This document shows positions 60,879 to 64,000 of a DNA stretch of 64,000 nucleotides, in pieces. The translations under genes and the position numbers were made by a program. Every line of letters starts with the position of its first letter. The first letter of the stretch is position 1. Location: positions 1 to 64,000 of the forward strand of contig ONHA01000013.1 of the NCBI GenBank assembly GCA_900317515.1. The letters are read 5' to 3'. Source of the DNA: an uncultured Eubacteriales bacterium. GTDB taxonomy: Bacteria > Bacillota > Clostridia > Lachnospirales > Lachnospiraceae. Below the pieces are notes generated by a model. The model was not told the origin of the DNA and searched no databases. It saw only the letters and a list, made by a program, of their open reading frames with translations.

Positions 60879-61877
60879 TCACATCCCCTGCGCCTGCACC
60901 GCCGTCATCGCCGCGGTGTTCACGATATCCTCCACCGAGCAGCCCCGGGAGAGGTCGTTGCAGGGCTTGTTCAGCCCCTGCAGGACCGCGAAGCAGTCCG
61001 CCCCGCCGATCCGCTGGGTGATCTTGTAGCCGATATTCCCGGCCTGAAGATCCGGGAAAATGAGAACATTCGCGCGCCCCGCCACCGGGCTCCCCTTGGC
61101 CTTCCCGGCCGCAATCTCCGGCACGAGCGCCGCGTCAAACTGCATCTCACCGTCGAGCAGGAGATCCGGAGCGAGCTCATGGGCGATCTTCACCGCATCC
61201 CGCACCTTGTCGACCAGCGCGTGCTTCGCGCTGCCCATCGTGGAGAAGGAGAGCATCGCGACTCTCGGCTCGGGAAAACCGCAGAGTCTCTTCGCGGTGT
61301 CCGCCGCGGCGATCGCGATCCTTGCGAGCTCCTCCGCCGACGGGCAGGGAACGACGACGCAGTCCGCGTAGACCAGAAGTCCGTCCTCGCCGAGGCTCTT
61401 GTCCGGGCAGTCCATGAGGAAGCTCGAGGAGACCAGCTTCATCTCCGGCTTCGTCTTGATGATCTGGAGCGCCGGCCGAAGCATGTCGCCCGTGCTGTGG
61501 ACCGCGCCCGAAACCAGGCCGTCCGCATCGCCCATCTTGACCATCATGATGCCGAAATACATCGGGTCGAGAACCAGCTCGTCCGCGCCCTCCTTTGTGA
61601 GGCCCTTCGCGCGGCGAAGCTCATAGAGCTCCTCCGCATAGGCAGCCGTCTTCCCGTCAGTCTTCGGGTCGACCTGGCGGATCCCGCTGATGTCGGCATT
61701 CTGCGCAGCCGCGGCCGCCTGAATCTCCGCGGGATCGCCGATGAGGATCGGCACAGCCAGCTTTTCATTTTTCAAAATGGCCGCCGCACACACCGTGCGC
61801 GCCTCGCTTCCCTCGGGAAATACAATGGTTTTTACGTCGGCGCGGGCCTTTGCCTTGACGTTCTCAATCATGCTCAT
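60879..61877 (-). CDS. pta: Phosphate acetyltransferase
   Basis: The 332-residue enzyme swaps CoA and phosphate on acetyl groups. It matches Pta along its length: VKTIVFPEGSEARTV at the start, GDADGLVSGAVHSTGDMLRPALQ, VAMLSFSTMGSAKH, GEMQFDAA and NVLIFPDLQAGNIGYK. It is closer to phosphate acetyltransferase than phosphate butyryltransferase. AAGAGGA precedes the ATG at 61877. It follows butyrate kinase by 21 bp in one operon, whereas acetate kinase is the usual partner. Confidence 0.93.
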   Translation of the reverse strand: MSMIENVKAKARADVKTIVFPEGSEARTVCAAAILKNEKLAVPILIGDPAEIQAAAAAQNADISGIRQVDPKTDGKTAAYAEELYELRRAKGLTKEGADELVLDPMYFGIMMVKMGDADGLVSGAVHSTGDMLRPALQIIKTKPEMKLVSSSFLMDCPDKSLGEDGLLVYADCVVVPCPSAEELARIAIAAADTAKRLCGFPEPRVAMLSFSTMGSAKHALVDKVRDAVKIAHELAPDLLLDGEMQFDAALVPEIAAGKAKGSPVAGRANVLIFPDLQAGNIGYKITQRIGGADCFAVLQGLNKPCNDLSRGCSVEDIVNTAAMTAVQAQGM

Positions 61878-61898
61878 AACAAAAATCCTCTTAAAACA

Positions 61899-63014
61899 TC
61901 AATCATTCAGGAAAGCAAAACCTTCCCAGACATTCTTGCCGGAGTAGGTGTGGGGAACCAGCTCGCCGCGAAGGGCCTTCAGGGCCGGAAGGGCCAGAGC
62001 GCTCTGCTCGAGCTCGCCCGGGTAGACGAAGATCGGGGCGATGAAGCCGCAGTGCTTCTCGATACCCTCGCGGATGTCGTCAAAGCGCATGAGGCCGCCG
62101 GTCAGGAGGATCGCATCCACCTTGCCGCAGAGGACGGCGCTCATCTCGCCGATCATTTTAGAGATCTGGTAGATCATCGTGTTCCAGACGAGGCAGGCTT
62201 TCTTGTCGCCCTGCTCGACCAGCTCGTGGATCTTGTCGGAGTTCGAGGTGCCGAAATACTCGACGAAGCCGCCGGCGCGGGCGCATTTGAGGCGAACCTC
62301 CTCGAGCGTGTGGGTCTCAAGGTAGTCCAGGAGCCCCAGAACCGGGATCGAGCCGATGCGGGTCGGCGTGAAGGCGCCTTCGCCGTCGGCACCCATATTT
62401 CCGTCGACCATGCGGCCGTGGTCGTGGGCGCTCACGGTGATGCCGCCGTCGATGTGGGCGACGATGTAGTTGCAGTCCTCGTAGCGCACGCCGTGGGCTT
62501 TCGAGTGGGCTTTCGCGACCGCCTTCTGGTTCAGCACGTGGGAGTGGGAGACGCGGTAGATGCCCTTGATGCCCGTAAGGCGCGCGTAGTCGCCGTACTC
62601 GTCGACGTTGGTCGGGTCGAGCGTGTAGGCCGGCTTGTTGTACTTCTGGGCGAAAGTCCACGCGATCATGACGCCCAGCTTGGCCGGGTGCTCGGAGCCG
62701 CCGACGGCCGCGACCGTGTCGTCGAAGAGCTTCTTGTCGATCTTCGTGAGACCGCCCGGCTGGGTGCAGGCGGAGCCGCCGCGGCCGACGAAGGCGTCGA
62801 TCGTGGCCGGATCCACGTGCTCCTCTTTCAGCATGTCGAGAATAACGGTGCAGCGGAAGTTCAGCTGGTCGTTGACATGCCTGAACTGGAGAAGGAGCGG
62901 TGCGTCGTGGAAGAGGTCTTTTTCAAAATAAACCTCCTCATCGAGAAAAAGGCTCACCTTGGTGGAGGTGGAGCCCGGGTTGATTACCAGGATTTTCATT
63001 TTTTTGTCTGCCAT
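61899..63014 (-). CDS. buk: Butyrate kinase
   Basis: The 371-residue ASKHA-fold kinase converts butyryl phosphate + ADP to butyrate + ATP, or related branched/short acyl phosphates. It shows ILVINPGSTSTKVSLF (phosphate 1), GRGGSACTQPGG, VAHIDGGITVSAHDHGRMVD and ILLTGGLMRFDD (adenosine region). The length is typical of Buk and shorter than AckA (~400). The pairing with pta rather than ptb is notable. Confidence 0.92.
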   Translation of the reverse strand: MADKKMKILVINPGSTSTKVSLFLDEEVYFEKDLFHDAPLLLQFRHVNDQLNFRCTVILDMLKEEHVDPATIDAFVGRGGSACTQPGGLTKIDKKLFDDTVAAVGGSEHPAKLGVMIAWTFAQKYNKPAYTLDPTNVDEYGDYARLTGIKGIYRVSHSHVLNQKAVAKAHSKAHGVRYEDCNYIVAHIDGGITVSAHDHGRMVDGNMGADGEGAFTPTRIGSIPVLGLLDYLETHTLEEVRLKCARAGGFVEYFGTSNSDKIHELVEQGDKKACLVWNTMIYQISKMIGEMSAVLCGKVDAILLTGGLMRFDDIREGIEKHCGFIAPIFVYPGELEQSALALPALKALRGELVPHTYSGKNVWEGFAFLND

Positions 63015-63073
63015 GATAGCCTCCGGACATTCCTTTTAGGAATGCAGTTTTCATATATGTTTTCCGGCTTACG

Positions 63074-63102
63074 ATTGTAGCATATTGCGCACATAATTGC
63101 AC
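63074..63102 (-). promoter_or_regulatory. Weak candidate promoter for buk-pta
   Basis: GTGCAA and TACAAT on the minus strand are separated by 17 bp, 60 bp upstream of buk; the -35 matches poorly. Confidence 0.4.
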
Positions 63103-63160
63103 GGCCTTTTAAAGGATAGTGCAATAAATTTAAGCGAAAGGCGCCGGGAAGCCGCACATC

Positions 63161-63189
63161 TTGCAAAACAGAGCTGTTTATTGTATTAT
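63161..63189 (+). promoter_or_regulatory. Candidate promoter for the Gfo/Idh/MocA gene
   Basis: TTGCAA and TATTAT are separated by 17 bp, 42 bp before the start codon. Confidence 0.6.
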
Positions 63190-63231
63190 TAGAAGCGTAT
63201 CCGCAGGCGGCTTCACACAGGAGGAGTTATT

Positions 63232-64000
63232 ATGAGTGAAATGAAAACCGCCGTCCGCACCGCCATCATCGGCACAGGCGGCATGGGCAGAAAGTACGCA
63301 CAGATGATACTGACCGGCATGGTTCCCGGACTCGAGATGACAGCAATGGTCTGCCGCAGCGGCAGCGCAAAGGCATGGGCGGAGGAGATGACAGCCCTGA
63401 TTCCGGCAGGCAAATCCGCGCCGAAGATCTTTGATTCCGCGGCGGAGCTCTTCGCCGAGCCGGATCTCTATGACGCGGTCCTCATCGTGACGCCGCACCG
63501 GACGCATCCGGAGCTTGCAAAGCAGGCCTTTGCGCTCGGGAAGCATGTGCTCTGCGACAAGCCGGCCGGCATCAAGGCGGAGGACGCGGCAGATATGTGC
63601 CGTGCTGCGGAGGAGCACAGGGTTTTATTTGCGATGATGTTCCAGCAGAGGACATTTCCGAAATACCGGACAATCAAAAAGATCCTGGAGGAAGGCCAGC
63701 TCGGGACGATCCGCCGCATGTTCATGGAGACGACCCGCTATTTCCGCACGGAGTATTACCATGCATCGGGGTCCTGGCGCAGCAGCTGGAGCGGCGAGGG
63801 CGGCGGCCTCCTCATCAATCAGGCCCAGCACCCGCTGGATGTCTGGCAGTTCCTCTTCGGTCTGCCGGAGACGGTCTACGCGGAGATCCCGTTCGGAAAA
63901 TACAATTCTTTCACCGTCGACGACGAAGCCACGATCGTGATGCGGTATGCGGACGGGGTGACAGGCACATTTATCGCCTCGACCGGCGAGGCGGAGTGGT
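63232..64000 (+). CDS. Gfo/Idh/MocA family NAD(P)-dependent oxidoreductase, 3' truncated by window edge
   Basis: The frame is open from the ATG at 63232, which follows AGGAGG, to the last base, giving about 256 residues of an expected 340-390. The N-terminus has the Rossmann motif AIIGTGGMGRKYAQ. LIVTPHRTHPELAKQAF and GKHVLCDKPAG (the EKP-like motif with Asp-Lys-Pro) follow, then the second domain starting FMMETTRYFR-like and including GGGLLINQAQHPLD, which holds the catalytic His region. These enzymes oxidise or reduce sugars and cyclitols; the substrate is unknown. Confidence 0.9.
   Translation, partial: MSEMKTAVRTAIIGTGGMGRKYAQMILTGMVPGLEMTAMVCRSGSAKAWAEEMTALIPAGKSAPKIFDSAAELFAEPDLYDAVLIVTPHRTHPELAKQAFALGKHVLCDKPAGIKAEDAADMCRAAEEHRVLFAMMFQQRTFPKYRTIKKILEEGQLGTIRRMFMETTRYFRTEYYHASGSWRSSWSGEGGGLLINQAQHPLDVWQFLFGLPETVYAEIPFGKYNSFTVDDEATIVMRYADGVTGTFIASTGEAEW

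Overview
The window looks like chromosomal DNA of a GC-rich (roughly 60% G+C by eye) obligately fermentative Clostridia member, most likely Lachnospiraceae or a close relative. Supporting genes are single-chain pyruvate:ferredoxin oxidoreductase, an enoate-reductase-type flavoenzyme, butyrate kinase with phosphate acetyltransferase, a T-box leader, low-GC-type promoters and strong AGGAGG ribosome sites. The genus cannot be fixed from sequence alone.

Layout. 1-8004 (+): the 3' part of a TetM/EF-G-like GTPase fused to a NYN nuclease domain, cardiolipin synthase, a MATE exporter and a heterodimeric ABC exporter. 8065-10190 (-): acetolactate synthase ilvBN. 10342-18194 (+): a consensus promoter, a T-box leader and a three-gene operon. 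Its genes encode an isopropylmalate-synthase-like protein lacking metal ligands, a TIM-barrel/acyl-CoA synthetase fusion and PFOR. 18367-20427: a BaiH/enoate-reductase-type enzyme. 20638-27677: an AT-richer type I restriction-modification island. It runs from a decayed DUF1016 gene through hsdR, hsdS and an intact DUF1016 gene to hsdM, and abuts a truncated GH1 glycosidase remnant. 28085-31456: aldose epimerase, Ca2+/Na+ antiporter and a FucO-like alcohol dehydrogenase.

31698-36311 (+): two tandem LTA-synthase-like sulfatases and a DIP1984-family protein. 36563-40607 (-): a three-gene ABC importer. 40722-45805 (-): a ketopantoate-reductase-like gene with its own terminator-separated unit, then a GntR/FadR regulator, GntP permease and IlvD/Edd dehydratase, with paired candidate operators around the gntP promoter. 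45956-48197: M3 peptidase and a small membrane protein. 48359-55864 (+): oligopeptide ABC operon oppABCDF plus a 98-residue membrane protein. 55916-58624 (-): M32 carboxypeptidase and NagA. 58738-60786 (+): GH42 beta-galactosidase. 60879-63014 (-): pta and buk. 63232 to the end: a Gfo/Idh/MocA oxidoreductase cut by the window edge.

The most striking unit is the T-box operon. The leader's likely specifier is a leucine codon, and the first protein keeps a complete LeuA leucine-sensing domain but has lost the catalytic metal site. The genes behind it could activate a carboxylic acid to its CoA ester and, in reverse PFOR chemistry, carboxylate it to a 2-oxoacid. I propose, as inference only, a leucine-controlled branched-chain 2-oxoacid route or leucine-sensing module. 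Two hairpin repeats sharing a GGGGAYGGTTCT core sit between convergent genes. The heptamer GAAAATG/CATTTTC is far commoner than base composition predicts outside the restriction island.
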